From DASUFI01 sp036274635 (GTDB lineage: Bacteria; Planctomycetota; B15-G4), in NCBI GenBank assembly GCA_036274635.1, contig DASUFI010000013.1, positions 1 through 42,874 of the forward strand: a DNA stretch of 42,874 nt, written 5' to 3'. This document shows, piece by piece, positions 1 to 8,708 of the stretch. Positions within the stretch are counted from its first letter, which is position 1, and every line of letters begins with the position of its first letter. The notes below the pieces were generated by a model that was not told the origin of the DNA, ran no database searches, and worked only from the letters and a program-made list of their open reading frames with translations. The position numbers and the translations under genes are program-made.

Positions 1-1206
1 AACATCCGCCGCCTGGCCACGCAGGACCTGCTCTTCCAGGTGCCGCCCGTGCAGGAGCTCAACTTCTGGTCCTACGTGATCCAGCGGCCGGGCGGCGACC
101 TGCTGCTGCTGCCGGGCAGCGGCAACGTCGCGCTGTGGGGCCCGCGCCGCGAGCCGGCCGCCGAGGGCGTGGAGGACGACTACGAGCTGTTCGCCGACTG
201 GAGCGGCGACGACCGCGCGCAGCTCTTCTCGGTCAAGGCGCCCGGGGCGCTGGTGGTCGCCGGCGTGGGCGCGCGCGTGCGCATCGACACGGGCGAGTCC
301 GACGGCATCTTCCTGCGCGACGCGCCGACGGCCTTCGCGGCCATGCTGGAGGCCGACGCGCACTACCGCGCGCCGGCGCTGGTGGACGTGAACGGCGACG
401 GCCGCCTCGACCTGCTGCTGCGCCGCGAGGACGAGCTGCGGGTGTACCTGGCCGATGACCGCGGCCCGCCCTCGACGCCCACGCGCGTCGAGCCACTGCC
501 CGAGTGGCTGATCCAGGAGGACACCTCGATCGTGCTGCGCGTCACCGACCTGGACGGCGACGGCGACGTGGACCTGGTCGCCCGCGTGGCGCCGTCGCGC
601 AAGAAGCTCGAGAGCGCCACCTTCACCTACTTCGTGATGATCAACGACGGCGAGCGCCTGTGCCCGGACCAGCCGCAGCAGGTGCTGCGCTTCGAGGGCA
701 GCGGCACGGACTCGGAGGTCACCGACGTGGACGGCGACGGCCGCAAGGACCTGGTGATCACCAAGTACGTGCTGCCCACGCTCACCGACATCGTCTCGGG
801 CTTCCGGCTCGAGCGCGGCGCCTACGTGTACCTGGCGAAGGACGGCAAGAAGGAGCCCTTCGGCCGCAAGCCCGCGCTGCGCGACGAGCAGAGCTTCACG
901 CTCGAGTCGCTGCAGGACGCGCTCGTCTCGCGGCACATCCCCGGCGACCTCTCGGGCGACGGCGTGGCCGACCTGGTGGAGGCCGACCTCACCGGCCGCG
1001 TCGTGGTGCGGCGCATCGAGCCGGCGGGCGGCGCCTTCGGCGGCGGCGACCTGACGCTCGAGGCCGACCCGTGGAAGCGCTTCGACCTCGGCGCGAACCT
1101 CGAGCGCCTGCAGCTGCAGGACGTGAACGGCGATGGGCTGACGGACCTCATCAACTCGCGCACGGGCGCGCTCGACCTGGTGCTGTCGCGCCGGGGAGGC
1201 GGCTGA
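1..1206 (+). CDS. FG-GAP/VCBS repeat protein, 5'-truncated
   Basis: The frame is open from base 1 (beginning Asn-Ile-Arg-Arg-Leu) through a GTG at 40 to a TGA at 1204-1206, so the true start lies outside the window. At least five Asp-rich calcium-binding-type repeats are visible: DVNGDGRLDLLL, DLDGDGDVDLVA, DVDGDGRKDLVI, DLSGDGVADLVE and DVNGDGLTDLIN. These are typical of FG-GAP/VCBS beta-propeller blades, usually found in exported proteins that bind ligands or structure the surface. The visible part has no catalytic motif. The stop overlaps the next start by one base (TGATG), and the downstream gene carries the same repeat type, so the two were probably made by duplication and are co-translated. 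The function is unknown; the fold assignment is confident. Confidence 0.85.
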   Translation, partial: NIRRLATQDLLFQVPPVQELNFWSYVIQRPGGDLLLLPGSGNVALWGPRREPAAEGVEDDYELFADWSGDDRAQLFSVKAPGALVVAGVGARVRIDTGESDGIFLRDAPTAFAAMLEADAHYRAPALVDVNGDGRLDLLLRREDELRVYLADDRGPPSTPTRVEPLPEWLIQEDTSIVLRVTDLDGDGDVDLVARVAPSRKKLESATFTYFVMINDGERLCPDQPQQVLRFEGSGTDSEVTDVDGDGRKDLVITKYVLPTLTDIVSGFRLERGAYVYLAKDGKKEPFGRKPALRDEQSFTLESLQDALVSRHIPGDLSGDGVADLVEADLTGRVVVRRIEPAGGAFGGGDLTLEADPWKRFDLGANLERLQLQDVNGDGLTDLINSRTGALDLVLSRRGGG

Positions 1207-2972
1207 TGCGCGCGCGGGCCCCGCGGCGCGCGCGCCCGTTGGGGGCGCTCGCTCGACGGGTTTGCAGCGGGCTTGGCCCGCCGCAATTCCCTGCGCTGGG
1301 ACCTGCCGGAATCCTGCTGCTGGCCGCCGCGGCCGCGGGCCAGGACTTCGCCTCCACCATCTACCCGGTGCCCGACGCCACCACGCGCCTCGCGCTGCGC
1401 GACGTCGACGGCGACGGGCGGCGCGACCTGCTGGCCGTCGACGTGAACGGCATCGCGCTGCGCCGCCTGCGCGCGGACGGCACCTTCCCGGACAAGGACG
1501 ACTCCGTGATGGACTGGCCCAGCTCCACCGTGGGCTGGACGCTGGCGGACCTGGACGGCGACGGCAGCACGGAGGTCGTCCTGCTCGTGGACGGGCGGCA
1601 CGTGCTGGCGGCGCGCGCCGACGCGCAGGGCGTGCTGGCGCCCGGCGCGCCGCTGCTCGAGGACCCGCAGGGCTTCCTGCCGCGCGGCGTGCGGCGCGTC
1701 AACTTCGTGCGGGACGTGGACGGCGACGGCCGCCTCGACCTCGTGCTGCCGGGCGCGGGCCGCTTCCTCATCCACCGCAACCTCGGCGCGGCCGGCTTCG
1801 CGCCGGCGCTCTCGGTCGCCTTCCGCGCCGAGATCGGCCTCGAGCTGGGGGACCCGGGGCGCCTCGACAGCCGCTTCGCGCAGGACGTGCAGATCCCGTG
1901 GTTCGCGCTGGAGGACGTGGACGGCGACGGCATCACCGACCTGGTGAGCCAGACCGCCGACGAGGTGCTGGTGCACCTCGCGCACCCCGAGCTGCCCATG
2001 CAGCCGAGCTGGAGCCTCGACCTGGCCGCGCTGCGGGCCGAGCTGCCGCCGCGCGACGCGCTGGACCTGGACAACCTGCTGGCCAACGTCGAGCCGCAGA
2101 TCAACTGGCGCACCGCCAACCTGGACGGCGAGCCGCCCAACGACCTCGTGGTGCAGGCCGGCGGCACGTTCCGCGTGTACCTCGGCGGCAGCGTCGGGCC
2201 CAACCTGGCCCAGCCCAGCCAGGTGCTGCGCGCCAGCGGCAACGTCATCTACTTCCTGCTGCGCGACGTGAACGGCGACGGCCGGCCGGACCTGCAGCTG
2301 CTGCGCGCCGCCACCATCTCGCTGGGCGACGCGCTGCGCATGCTGGTCGTGCCGGGCTCGCTGGACTTCGACGTCTTCACCTACCTCGACGTGCAGGGAG
2401 CCGGCAGCGAGCAGGGCGAGGTCTTCGCGCGCCGCCCCGACGCGCGCACCACCGTCGGCCTGCACATCCCGGCGCTGCTGGGCTTCGTGGACGACCTGAA
2501 GGAGATGCAGGACGACTACCAGCGCCGCAAGGCGGTGCCCGCCGCGGCCCTCGACCTGGACGGCGACGGCGCCCTCAACGACGTGGCCGACCTGCAGGAG
2601 GGCGGCCTGTGGTTCTGGCGCAACCGCGTGCCGGCCGACTTCAAGGGCGGCCTGCGGGAGCGCTTCGGCTCCTTCGACGTGGACGAGCTGCTGGAGGACT
2701 ACGTGATCTCCGAGCTGGACCACATGGGCGACGGCGGCCGCATGGACATCGGCCTGGATGACATCCGCAAGCTGCTGGTGACTCCCGGCTGGGACCTGCG
2801 TCAGGCCGTCAAAGGCAGCGACCCCGACGGAAAGGCGCCCCTGGAGATCCCCCTCGACGGGGCGAAGATGCGCATCGAGGAGCTGAATGGCGACCATCGG
2901 AGCGACATCGTCATCACCACGCAGGCGGCCAGCGACGGCTCGCGGCAGGTGCTGTTCCTGGTCCGGCACTGA
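1206..2972 (+). CDS. exported FG-GAP/VCBS repeat protein
   Basis: About 588 residues. The ATG at 1206 overlaps the upstream TGA, so it is probably started by translational coupling; the frame is open much further upstream, but that part is antiparallel noise inside the preceding gene. The N-terminus is Arg-rich and is followed by a hydrophobic stretch near residues 30-44 ending in a run of Ala before QDF, which looks like a signal peptide. Repeats include DVDGDGRRDLL, DLDGDGSTEVV, DVDGDGRLDLV, DVDGDGITDLV, DVNGDGRPDLQ, DLDGDGALNDV and ELNGDHRSDIV, which suggests a seven- to eight-bladed propeller. One blade (NLDGEPPNDLV) has a degenerate metal loop. No enzyme motif is seen. It is likely an extracytoplasmic partner or paralogue of the truncated gene before it. 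Confidence 0.85.
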   Translation: MRARAPRRARPLGALARRVCSGLGPPQFPALGPAGILLLAAAAAGQDFASTIYPVPDATTRLALRDVDGDGRRDLLAVDVNGIALRRLRADGTFPDKDDSVMDWPSSTVGWTLADLDGDGSTEVVLLVDGRHVLAARADAQGVLAPGAPLLEDPQGFLPRGVRRVNFVRDVDGDGRLDLVLPGAGRFLIHRNLGAAGFAPALSVAFRAEIGLELGDPGRLDSRFAQDVQIPWFALEDVDGDGITDLVSQTADEVLVHLAHPELPMQPSWSLDLAALRAELPPRDALDLDNLLANVEPQINWRTANLDGEPPNDLVVQAGGTFRVYLGGSVGPNLAQPSQVLRASGNVIYFLLRDVNGDGRPDLQLLRAATISLGDALRMLVVPGSLDFDVFTYLDVQGAGSEQGEVFARRPDARTTVGLHIPALLGFVDDLKEMQDDYQRRKAVPAAALDLDGDGALNDVADLQEGGLWFWRNRVPADFKGGLRERFGSFDVDELLEDYVISELDHMGDGGRMDIGLDDIRKLLVTPGWDLRQAVKGSDPDGKAPLEIPLDGAKMRIEELNGDHRSDIVITTQAASDGSRQVLFLVRH

Positions 2973-3034
2973 GCGGACGCGACCACCTTCGGATCGTCGC
3001 GGGAGCATCGGCAGCGTGGCCACCGCACGAGACA

Positions 3035-3040
3035 TAGACT
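3035..3040 (+). promoter_or_regulatory. -10 box TAGACT, leaderless layout
   Basis: TAGACT lies 5 nt before the GTG at 3046, with no Shine-Dalgarno sequence between. A start point 6-8 nt after the box would fall on the GTG itself. No clear -35 box is visible. Confidence 0.4.
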
Positions 3041-3045
3041 AGGTC

Positions 3046-5883
3046 GTGGGCGGGCAGGCAGGACACGAGTCCCGAGGCATGATGGCCCGACGGGCCTGGA
3101 TCTTCGCGGTCGCTGGCATGGTGCTGGTCGTGCTCGCCGTCGCTCTGCACACGGCTTCCCGTGAGGCCGTGTCCGGCGCGCGTGGCGGGACGGCGCTGTC
3201 GTCGGCGCTCCCGGGCGAGCCGCACTCTCTCGCGCTGCCGGGCGCCGACTCACCGGGAGCGGCCGTGCTGGCCCCCTCGGGCGACGTGGCCGACGTGCAG
3301 GGCGAGACGGCCGTCCCGCCCGCGCCCGTGGGCGAGGCCATCACCTTCAGCGGACGCGTGCTGGACTCGCAGGGCCAGCCGCTGGCCGGGGCGGAGGTGC
3401 TGTTCGTGCCCTGCGGCCGCACGCTGCGCGCGCTCGGCCGGCCGCTGGTGCGCGGCAGCCGGCTGCACGGCGCGCTGCCGGAGGACATCGTCCGCGTCAG
3501 CACCGGTGCAGACGGCCGCTTCGAGCTGGGATCGCGGCTGCTGCACCGCAAGCCGGGCGAGCCCACGGACGCCGGCCAGCCGAGCCAGGCGGTGATCGTG
3601 GTGCGCGCGGAGGGCCTCGCCGACTTCGGCCATCCGTGCTTCGACGCGTGCACCAGCTCCTACGACGCCGGCGACCTGCAGCTCGTGGCCGGGGCCTCCC
3701 TCGAGGGGCGCGTGGTGGACGAGCACGACCAGCCGCTGGCCGGGGCACGCGTCGCCGCCGACGTGGAGAGCGAGCAGGACGACCTGCCGCCGCCGGACGT
3801 GTCCACCTGGCTGCACGCCGTGGACAGCGGCGCGGACGGCCGCTTCGTGCTGCCGGGCCTGCCGACGGGCGCGGTGCGGCTGCACCTCGCGGCATCGGGC
3901 TGCACGCGCCTCGACACCGACCCCGTCAGCGTGCAGGCCGGCTCCCTGGCCAGCTGCGGGGACCTCGTGCTGCGCGCCGGCAGCCTCGTGGCCGGCACGG
4001 TCGTGGACCCGCAGGGGAAGCCGCGGGCGAACGCGCGGGTCACCTCCGTGTGGATCGCCCTGGGCGGTCGCGACGAGCCGACGGAGATCGAGCAGGCGCT
4101 CGCACAGCTGCGCGACGCGTGCGCGGAGGCCGTGACGCTGACGGACGAGGACGGCCACTTCGAGCTGGGCGGCCTGTCCGGCGGCAATCTCTCGCTGGTC
4201 GCGTCGCTGGACGGCTACGAGGCCGCGCTGGTGCACGAGATCGCCCCCGGTCGCCGCGACGTGGTGCTGCCCCTGCGCGCGCGCGCCGAGCTGCACGTCA
4301 CCGTCGTCGACCGCGCGAGTCGCGCGCTGGTGGGCGGCACGCTGGAGGCGCGCCGACAGGCGGCCTCGTGGGCCATGCCGGGCGAGTACGCCCCGCTGGA
4401 CGTGCTGCCGGTCGACGGCAGCCCCGGCAGGTGGCGCGTGCTGGGTGCCGGGGCGATCGGCACGGAGCTGCGCTTCACGGCGCCGGGCTACGCGCGCACG
4501 AACGCGAACGCTCCGGGCCTGCCGCCGGGCGAGAGCCTCGACTGGCCGCTGGAGCTGGATCGCGGCGTGGACGTCACCGGCCACGTGAGCGACGCGCAGG
4601 GCCGGCCGCTCGGGGACGCGGGCTTGACGCTGATGCGCAAGTCGGGCCAGCAGCCCCAGTCCACGGACGAGCGCGCGCGCAGCGACGAGCGGGGCCGCTT
4701 CGCCTTCTGCAACCTGCCCGCGGGAACCTACGTCGTGCGCGGCGAAGCCTGCGGCTGCGTCAGCGGCCTCAGCGAGACCGTCACGCTCGAGCCGGGCCGC
4801 CAGCCGCCGGACCTCGCGCTGGTGCTCCAGCGCGCGGGCGCGATCACGGGCCGGCTGCTCGACGCGGACGGGCGGCCGCTGAGCGGCCGAAAGGTGTCGG
4901 CGCAGGGACCGCCCGGCGAGGCCACCTCCGCGTCGCGCTCGTCGCGCACGGACACCGCGGGCCGCTTCGCGCTGCGCGACCTCACGCCCGGCACGTGGGA
5001 CCTGGCCGCGTCGCCCGGGGCGCTCGAGCACGCCGTCGTCGAGGCCGACGCCGTGACCCACGTCGAGCTGCACGTCGCGCGCGGCAGCGCGCTGCACGGT
5101 ACGGTGGTGGCCGACGGCGTCGGCGTGCCGCACGCGGCCATCGTCGCGATGAGCAACGGCTTCCCACACCACACGCTCTCGGACGAGCGCGGCCGCTACG
5201 ACCTGGCGCTCGATCCGGGCGCGTGGCTCCTGCGCGTCACCACCGCCGACGGCGGCCTGAGCACGACCGACGTCACGCTCGCGCCGGGCGAGGTGCGCAC
5301 GCTGGACCTGCCGCTGCCCGTGGGCCGCCTGACGGTGCTGGCGCAGTCCGCCGACGGCCTGCCGGCCGTGGGCACGGCCCTGAACCTCGACTGGCTGCCG
5401 GCCGGCGCCACCGCGGACGAGAGCTGGAAGGACGTGCCCTGCCAGCTCGTGACGGACGCGAAGGGCATGCTGGTCTACGAGCACCTGCCGGCGGGCGACT
5501 ACCGCGTCAAGGCGCTGGGCGAGGCGTGGCTGGATGCCGAACCCGTCCAGCTGACCCTGGGCGACGAGCCCCTCGCGCTGCAGCTGGCCCTGCAGCCGGC
5601 CGCCGTGCTGCACGGGCGCGTGCTGACGTCCGCCGGCCTGCCCGCGCCGGACCAGACCGTCGTGCAGGTCTACCAGAGCGGCGGCCGGCACGCGTACATC
5701 GGTGGTGCCACCTTGAGCGCCGGCAACGGCAGCTTCTCGGTCGGGCGCCTCGAGTCGGGCAGCTACCTCGTGGCGGTGCGGACGGACTGGGGCCGGGCCT
5801 ACGACGCGTCCGCGATCCGCGCCAAGCTCGCCGTGGACGTGACCGAGGGCCAGACCACGGAGGCGACGCTGGTCCTGCCCTGA
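3046..5883 (+). CDS. membrane-anchored protein with tandem carboxypeptidase-regulatory-like repeats
   Basis: 945 residues. One N-terminal hydrophobic segment (about residues 16-34) after a basic stretch would anchor a long extracytoplasmic region. That region contains about eight transthyretin-like repeats of the carboxypeptidase-regulatory type, each opening with a G-x-V-x-D-x-x-G-x-P-L-x-G-A-like line: GRVLDSQGQPLAG, GRVVDEHDQPLAG, GTVVDPQGKPRAN, GHVSDAQGRPLGD, GRLLDADGRPLSG and GRVLTSAGLPAPD among them. They alternate with lines such as DGRFELG or RGRFAFCNLPAGTY. Such repeats are common in large surface proteins and carry no known catalysis. I chose the GTG at 3046 because a -10 box lies 5 nt before it; the ATG pair at 3079/3082 is an alternative, but its GAGG is too close. 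Adhesion or cell-surface structure is a guess. Confidence 0.85.
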   Translation: MGGQAGHESRGMMARRAWIFAVAGMVLVVLAVALHTASREAVSGARGGTALSSALPGEPHSLALPGADSPGAAVLAPSGDVADVQGETAVPPAPVGEAITFSGRVLDSQGQPLAGAEVLFVPCGRTLRALGRPLVRGSRLHGALPEDIVRVSTGADGRFELGSRLLHRKPGEPTDAGQPSQAVIVVRAEGLADFGHPCFDACTSSYDAGDLQLVAGASLEGRVVDEHDQPLAGARVAADVESEQDDLPPPDVSTWLHAVDSGADGRFVLPGLPTGAVRLHLAASGCTRLDTDPVSVQAGSLASCGDLVLRAGSLVAGTVVDPQGKPRANARVTSVWIALGGRDEPTEIEQALAQLRDACAEAVTLTDEDGHFELGGLSGGNLSLVASLDGYEAALVHEIAPGRRDVVLPLRARAELHVTVVDRASRALVGGTLEARRQAASWAMPGEYAPLDVLPVDGSPGRWRVLGAGAIGTELRFTAPGYARTNANAPGLPPGESLDWPLELDRGVDVTGHVSDAQGRPLGDAGLTLMRKSGQQPQSTDERARSDERGRFAFCNLPAGTYVVRGEACGCVSGLSETVTLEPGRQPPDLALVLQRAGAITGRLLDADGRPLSGRKVSAQGPPGEATSASRSSRTDTAGRFALRDLTPGTWDLAASPGALEHAVVEADAVTHVELHVARGSALHGTVVADGVGVPHAAIVAMSNGFPHHTLSDERGRYDLALDPGAWLLRVTTADGGLSTTDVTLAPGEVRTLDLPLPVGRLTVLAQSADGLPAVGTALNLDWLPAGATADESWKDVPCQLVTDAKGMLVYEHLPAGDYRVKALGEAWLDAEPVQLTLGDEPLALQLALQPAAVLHGRVLTSAGLPAPDQTVVQVYQSGGRHAYIGGATLSAGNGSFSVGRLESGSYLVAVRTDWGRAYDASAIRAKLAVDVTEGQTTEATLVLP

Positions 5884-5920
5884 GCCGGTCGCGCGCTGGC
5901 GCCTGCGCGGTGCCGTGAGC

Positions 5921-5926
5921 TAGGGT
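5921..5926 (+). promoter_or_regulatory. -10 box TAGGGT, leaderless layout
   Basis: TAGGGT is followed by 6 nt and then the GTG at 5933. The preceding CCGTGAGC resembles CCGTGAGG before the same box at 6221, so the two promoters share an extended motif. No Shine-Dalgarno sequence. Confidence 0.45.
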
Positions 5927-5932
5927 GCAGGC

Positions 5933-6202
5933 GTGCCCTGCGTCATCGTGCTCGTCCTCCTCGGGCTGCCGCGCGTCGCGGTGCTGTGCGTGGGGCTGTT
6001 CAGCCACTACTTCGAGCAGGCGTTCTCGTATCCGATCTGGCCCTTCCTGGGCTTCCTCTTCGCGCCACTGACCACGCTGACCTACGCCTGGGCCCACAAC
6101 ACCTATGGCTCGGTCCAGGGCGTGGGCCTCGCGGTGGTGATCGTGGCGGCGCTCTTCGACCTCGGGCTGGTCGGCGCGGCACGCAGGCGGCGTTCAGCCT
6201 GA
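5933..6202 (+). CDS. small integral membrane protein
   Basis: 89 residues starting at GTG. Hydrophobic segments lie near residues 3-24 and 33-53, and a third near 60-80 ends in a basic ARRRRSA tail, so two or three membrane spans with a cytoplasmic C-terminus are likely. No family motif is recognised. The gene ends 31 nt before the cardiolipin synthase start. Both genes have the same CCGTGAG-N-TAGGGT promoter motif, so they are probably independently but similarly transcribed. A role in the envelope is suggested only by topology and neighbour. Confidence 0.7.
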   Translation: MPCVIVLVLLGLPRVAVLCVGLFSHYFEQAFSYPIWPFLGFLFAPLTTLTYAWAHNTYGSVQGVGLAVVIVAALFDLGLVGAARRRRSA

Positions 6203-6220
6203 GTCGGCGCGGCCGTGAGG

Positions 6221-6226
6221 TAGGGT
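6221..6226 (+). promoter_or_regulatory. -10 box TAGGGT, leaderless layout
   Basis: TAGGGT is 7 nt before the GTG at 6234 and is preceded by CCGTGAGG, matching the motif at 5914-5926. It favours GTG 6234 over the in-frame GTG at 6225, which would overlap the box. Confidence 0.45.
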
Positions 6227-6233
6227 GGCGGCC

Positions 6234-7727
6234 GTGAGCCTGCAGCTGTCGACGGTGGTCACGTTGTCCGTGGCGGTCCTCGACGTGTACGCCATCGCCT
6301 CCGCGATCACGCGGCGCGTCGGCGTCGAGGCCACGCTGGCGTGGATCTTCGCGATCCTCGCGCTGCCGGGCGCGGGCGCCCTGGCCTACCTCATGCTCGC
6401 CGGGCCGAGCATCCAGCGCACCACGCGCCGCAAGCGCGCGGCGGCGCTGGGCGTGCGCGCGGCGGCCGCCACGGCGGCGCGCGCGGCGCCAGGCGCGCCC
6501 CCGGCGGCGGACGCGCTGACGCCGGCCGAGATCTCGCTGCTGCGCCTCGCCGCCGGCCTCACCGACCTGCCGCCGACCGGCGGCAACGAGGTGGAGCTGC
6601 TGGCCGAGAACACCCACGCCTTCGAGACCATGGAGGACGCGCTGCAGAGCGCGCGGCGCTCGATCTGGGCCGAGTCCTACATCATCCAGAAGGACGACAC
6701 CGGCCAGCGCTTCCTCGACCTGCTCATCGCCAAGGCCAAGCTGGGCGTGGAGGTGCGGCTGCTGTACGACGCCGTGGGCTCCTTCAGCATCGACGCGCCG
6801 CGCCTGCGCGCGCTGCGCGAGGCGGGCGGCCGCGCGGCGGCCTTCCTGCCCGTCAACCCGCTGCGCAAGCGCTGGTCGGTGCAGCTGCGCAACCACCGCA
6901 AGATCATCGTGGTGGACGGCGAGGTGGGCTTCACCGGCGGCATGAACATCGGCAACGAATACAGCGGCCGTCTGCGGCGCAAGCTGCGCGAGGCGCGCCG
7001 TCCCGAGCCCGACCACTTCCAGGACGCGCACCTGCTGCTGCGCGGCCCGGCCGTGGCCGACCTGGCGCAGACCTTCGCCGAGGACTGGACCTTCGCCACG
7101 GACGAGGAGCTGTCGCGGCCCGAGACGCCCAGGCCGCTCGACGGGCACGGCACGCTCGACATCCACGACGAGGACGGCGCCGCGGTCGTGGCCGTCATCC
7201 CCAGCGGACCCGACCAGCGGCACAACGCCAACGGCCTGGTGTACTTCACCGGCATCGCGCTGGCGGGCCAGCGCATCTGGATCGAGTCGGCCTACTTCAT
7301 CCCTGACCCGGCGCTGCTCACGGCGCTGGTGGCGGCGGCGCTGCGCGGCGTGGACGTGCGCGTCATCGTCCCCTCGAACAGCGACGTCGGGCTGGTGCGC
7401 GCCGCGGCCCGCAGCTACTACCCGGCCCTGCTGCGCGGCGGCGTGCGCGTCTTCGAGTACCAGCCCTCGATGCTGCACAGCAAGACGCTGGTCATCGACG
7501 GGCGCTGGGGCCTGGTGGGCTCGGCCAACACCGACATACGCAGCTTCCGCCTCAACTTCGAGGTGGGCGCGGTCGTGCTGGGCCGGCAGTTCGCGCGGCG
7601 CCTCGAGGAGCGCTTCTGCAAGGACATGTCCGACTCGGTCGAGATCACGGGCGAGATGCTGCGCACGCAGGGTTACTGGGCGCGGCTGCGCGACGGCTGC
7701 GCGCGCCTGCTCTCGCCGCTGCTCTAG
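6234..7727 (+). CDS. cls: cardiolipin synthase (phospholipase D superfamily)
   Basis: 497 residues, the normal length for the family. It joins two phosphatidylglycerol molecules (or a related pair) into cardiolipin and glycerol at the cytoplasmic membrane. Two N-terminal membrane segments (about residues 4-26 and 33-53) correspond to the PLDc_N region. Two HKD motifs are complete: H221-x-K223-x4-D228 within NHRKIIVVDGEVGFTGG, and H415-x-K417-x4-D422 within MLHSKTLVIDGRWGLVGSAN. The conserved GGMNIGNEY and NTDIRSFRLNFE lines follow them. Start GTG 6234 is chosen for its leaderless -10 spacing; GTG 6225 is in frame. The small membrane protein upstream and basic protein downstream are close, but no functional link is known. 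Confident on family, less on exact lipid substrate. Confidence 0.93.
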   Translation: MSLQLSTVVTLSVAVLDVYAIASAITRRVGVEATLAWIFAILALPGAGALAYLMLAGPSIQRTTRRKRAAALGVRAAAATAARAAPGAPPAADALTPAEISLLRLAAGLTDLPPTGGNEVELLAENTHAFETMEDALQSARRSIWAESYIIQKDDTGQRFLDLLIAKAKLGVEVRLLYDAVGSFSIDAPRLRALREAGGRAAAFLPVNPLRKRWSVQLRNHRKIIVVDGEVGFTGGMNIGNEYSGRLRRKLREARRPEPDHFQDAHLLLRGPAVADLAQTFAEDWTFATDEELSRPETPRPLDGHGTLDIHDEDGAAVVAVIPSGPDQRHNANGLVYFTGIALAGQRIWIESAYFIPDPALLTALVAAALRGVDVRVIVPSNSDVGLVRAAARSYYPALLRGGVRVFEYQPSMLHSKTLVIDGRWGLVGSANTDIRSFRLNFEVGAVVLGRQFARRLEERFCKDMSDSVEITGEMLRTQGYWARLRDGCARLLSPLL

Positions 7728-7745
7728 CTACGAAGAGGAGATCCC

Positions 7746-8030
7746 ATGCGCGGACGACGTCCGGGCCGGCCGGCCCAGTGGCTCTGGGCGGGCGTGCACG
7801 AGCCGATGCAGCTCGGGCGCACCGGCATCACCTTCGAGGTGTGGGGCAAGTGGAGGAAGAAGGGCAAGAAGCTGGGCACGCTCACGGTGTCCGTGGGCGG
7901 CCTGCGCTGGCGCCCGGCCAAGGGCAAGTGGACGCGCCGTCACGGCTGGCGCGAGGTGTCCGAGTGGCTGCGCGACGGCGTCAGCGCGCCGAAGCCCAGG
8001 CGCCGACGAGCCCGCCGTCGACGAAGCTGA
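7746..8030 (+). CDS. small very basic protein, unknown function
   Basis: 94 residues, 18 nt after the cardiolipin synthase stop, with a good Shine-Dalgarno sequence (GAAGAGGAGATCCC before the ATG). The body contains FEVWGKWRKKGKKLGTLTVSVGG followed by LRWRPAKGKWTRR, giving a predicted beta-rich core, and the C-terminus is a run of Arg/Pro/Ala. The strong positive charge would suit nucleic-acid or acidic-lipid binding, but no family is recognised. Its last 50 bases overlap the 3' end of the convergent gene ending at 7981, and much of the Arg tail comes from that overlap. Confidence 0.6.
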   Translation: MRGRRPGRPAQWLWAGVHEPMQLGRTGITFEVWGKWRKKGKKLGTLTVSVGGLRWRPAKGKWTRRHGWREVSEWLRDGVSAPKPRRRRARRRRS

Positions 8031-8583
8031 GCGTGAAGCCGCTCGCCGAGGCCGGCGTGTACGTCCAGCACACCGCCCCGCCGTCCGGCGAGACGCTGTC
8101 CGGCGCGCCGAAGGTGGACAGGGCGCGCGCGTAGGACCATCCGAAGCACGCGCGCCACGCGCCCGGATCGCGGCCGATCGTGCCGGCCCACGCCGCGAGC
8201 GCCGCCTCGTCGCGTGGCGCGGCCGAGACCGCGTCGAGCCCGGCCATGCCCGAGCGCTGGTGCGACATCTCGGTCATCGAGCTCTGCAGGCTGGTGAGGG
8301 CAACGGCCACCGCACGCATCGGGTCGGATGGCGCCGCCGGCGCCGCCGTGGCGGGCGCATCCATCTGCTCCGCGGCGTCCGACGAGCCGTCGTCCGCCAG
8401 CGCGGTGCGCTCTCCGTCGAAGCGCTGCGCGAGGTCGTCGACCTGGCGCGACAGGCCTTCCAGCAGCGCCGTCTGGCTGTCGCGCAGGTCGGAGAGCTCC
8501 AGGCGCTGCTCGCCGAGCATGTAACCGATCCAGCCGGCCGCGAACGCCAGCAGGCAGACCATGGTGAGGTGGACGAGCTTCAT
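7981..8583 (-). CDS. membrane-anchored coiled-coil protein, unknown function
   Basis: 200 residues. The ATG at 8583 has GGAG about 8 nt upstream. Residues 5-24 form a hydrophobic signal anchor (VHLTMVCLLAFAAGWIGYML). A heptad-like segment rich in Leu, Gln and Glu (LELSDLRDSQTALLEGLSRQ and onward) predicts a coiled coil at about 28-65. The C-terminal half is compact, with Trp and Cys residues (ACFGWSYARALSTFGAPDSV, then GGAVCWTYTPASASGF). That part resembles the small lipoprotein-assembly-like folds that read 'YARxLxxFGxPD', but I cannot place it in a family. Confidence 0.75.
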   Translation of the reverse strand: MKLVHLTMVCLLAFAAGWIGYMLGEQRLELSDLRDSQTALLEGLSRQVDDLAQRFDGERTALADDGSSDAAEQMDAPATAAPAAPSDPMRAVAVALTSLQSSMTEMSHQRSGMAGLDAVSAAPRDEAALAAWAGTIGRDPGAWRACFGWSYARALSTFGAPDSVSPDGGAVCWTYTPASASGFTLSFVDGGLVGAWASAR

Positions 8584-8708
8584 GGCACATCTCCGGGAAC
8601 GACCCGGCCCTCATCGGCCGGCGGGCCCGGATGGCTTGATGTCGCCGGCTGGCCGTGGCGCAGGCTCAGCTCCCCCGCCCCCGCCGGACGCCGCCCAGGC
8701 GCGCGGAA

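Noticed and set aside
822..3035. Open minus-strand frame of about 740 codons
   Set aside because: Antisense to the FG-GAP genes; repeated VAVHV lines are just the complement of DVDGDG codons.
8604..8621. CCGGCC/GGCCGG hairpin upstream of the minus-strand coiled-coil gene
   Set aside because: Six base pairs only, in the leader region; could end the NRDE transcript but is not distinguishable from background.
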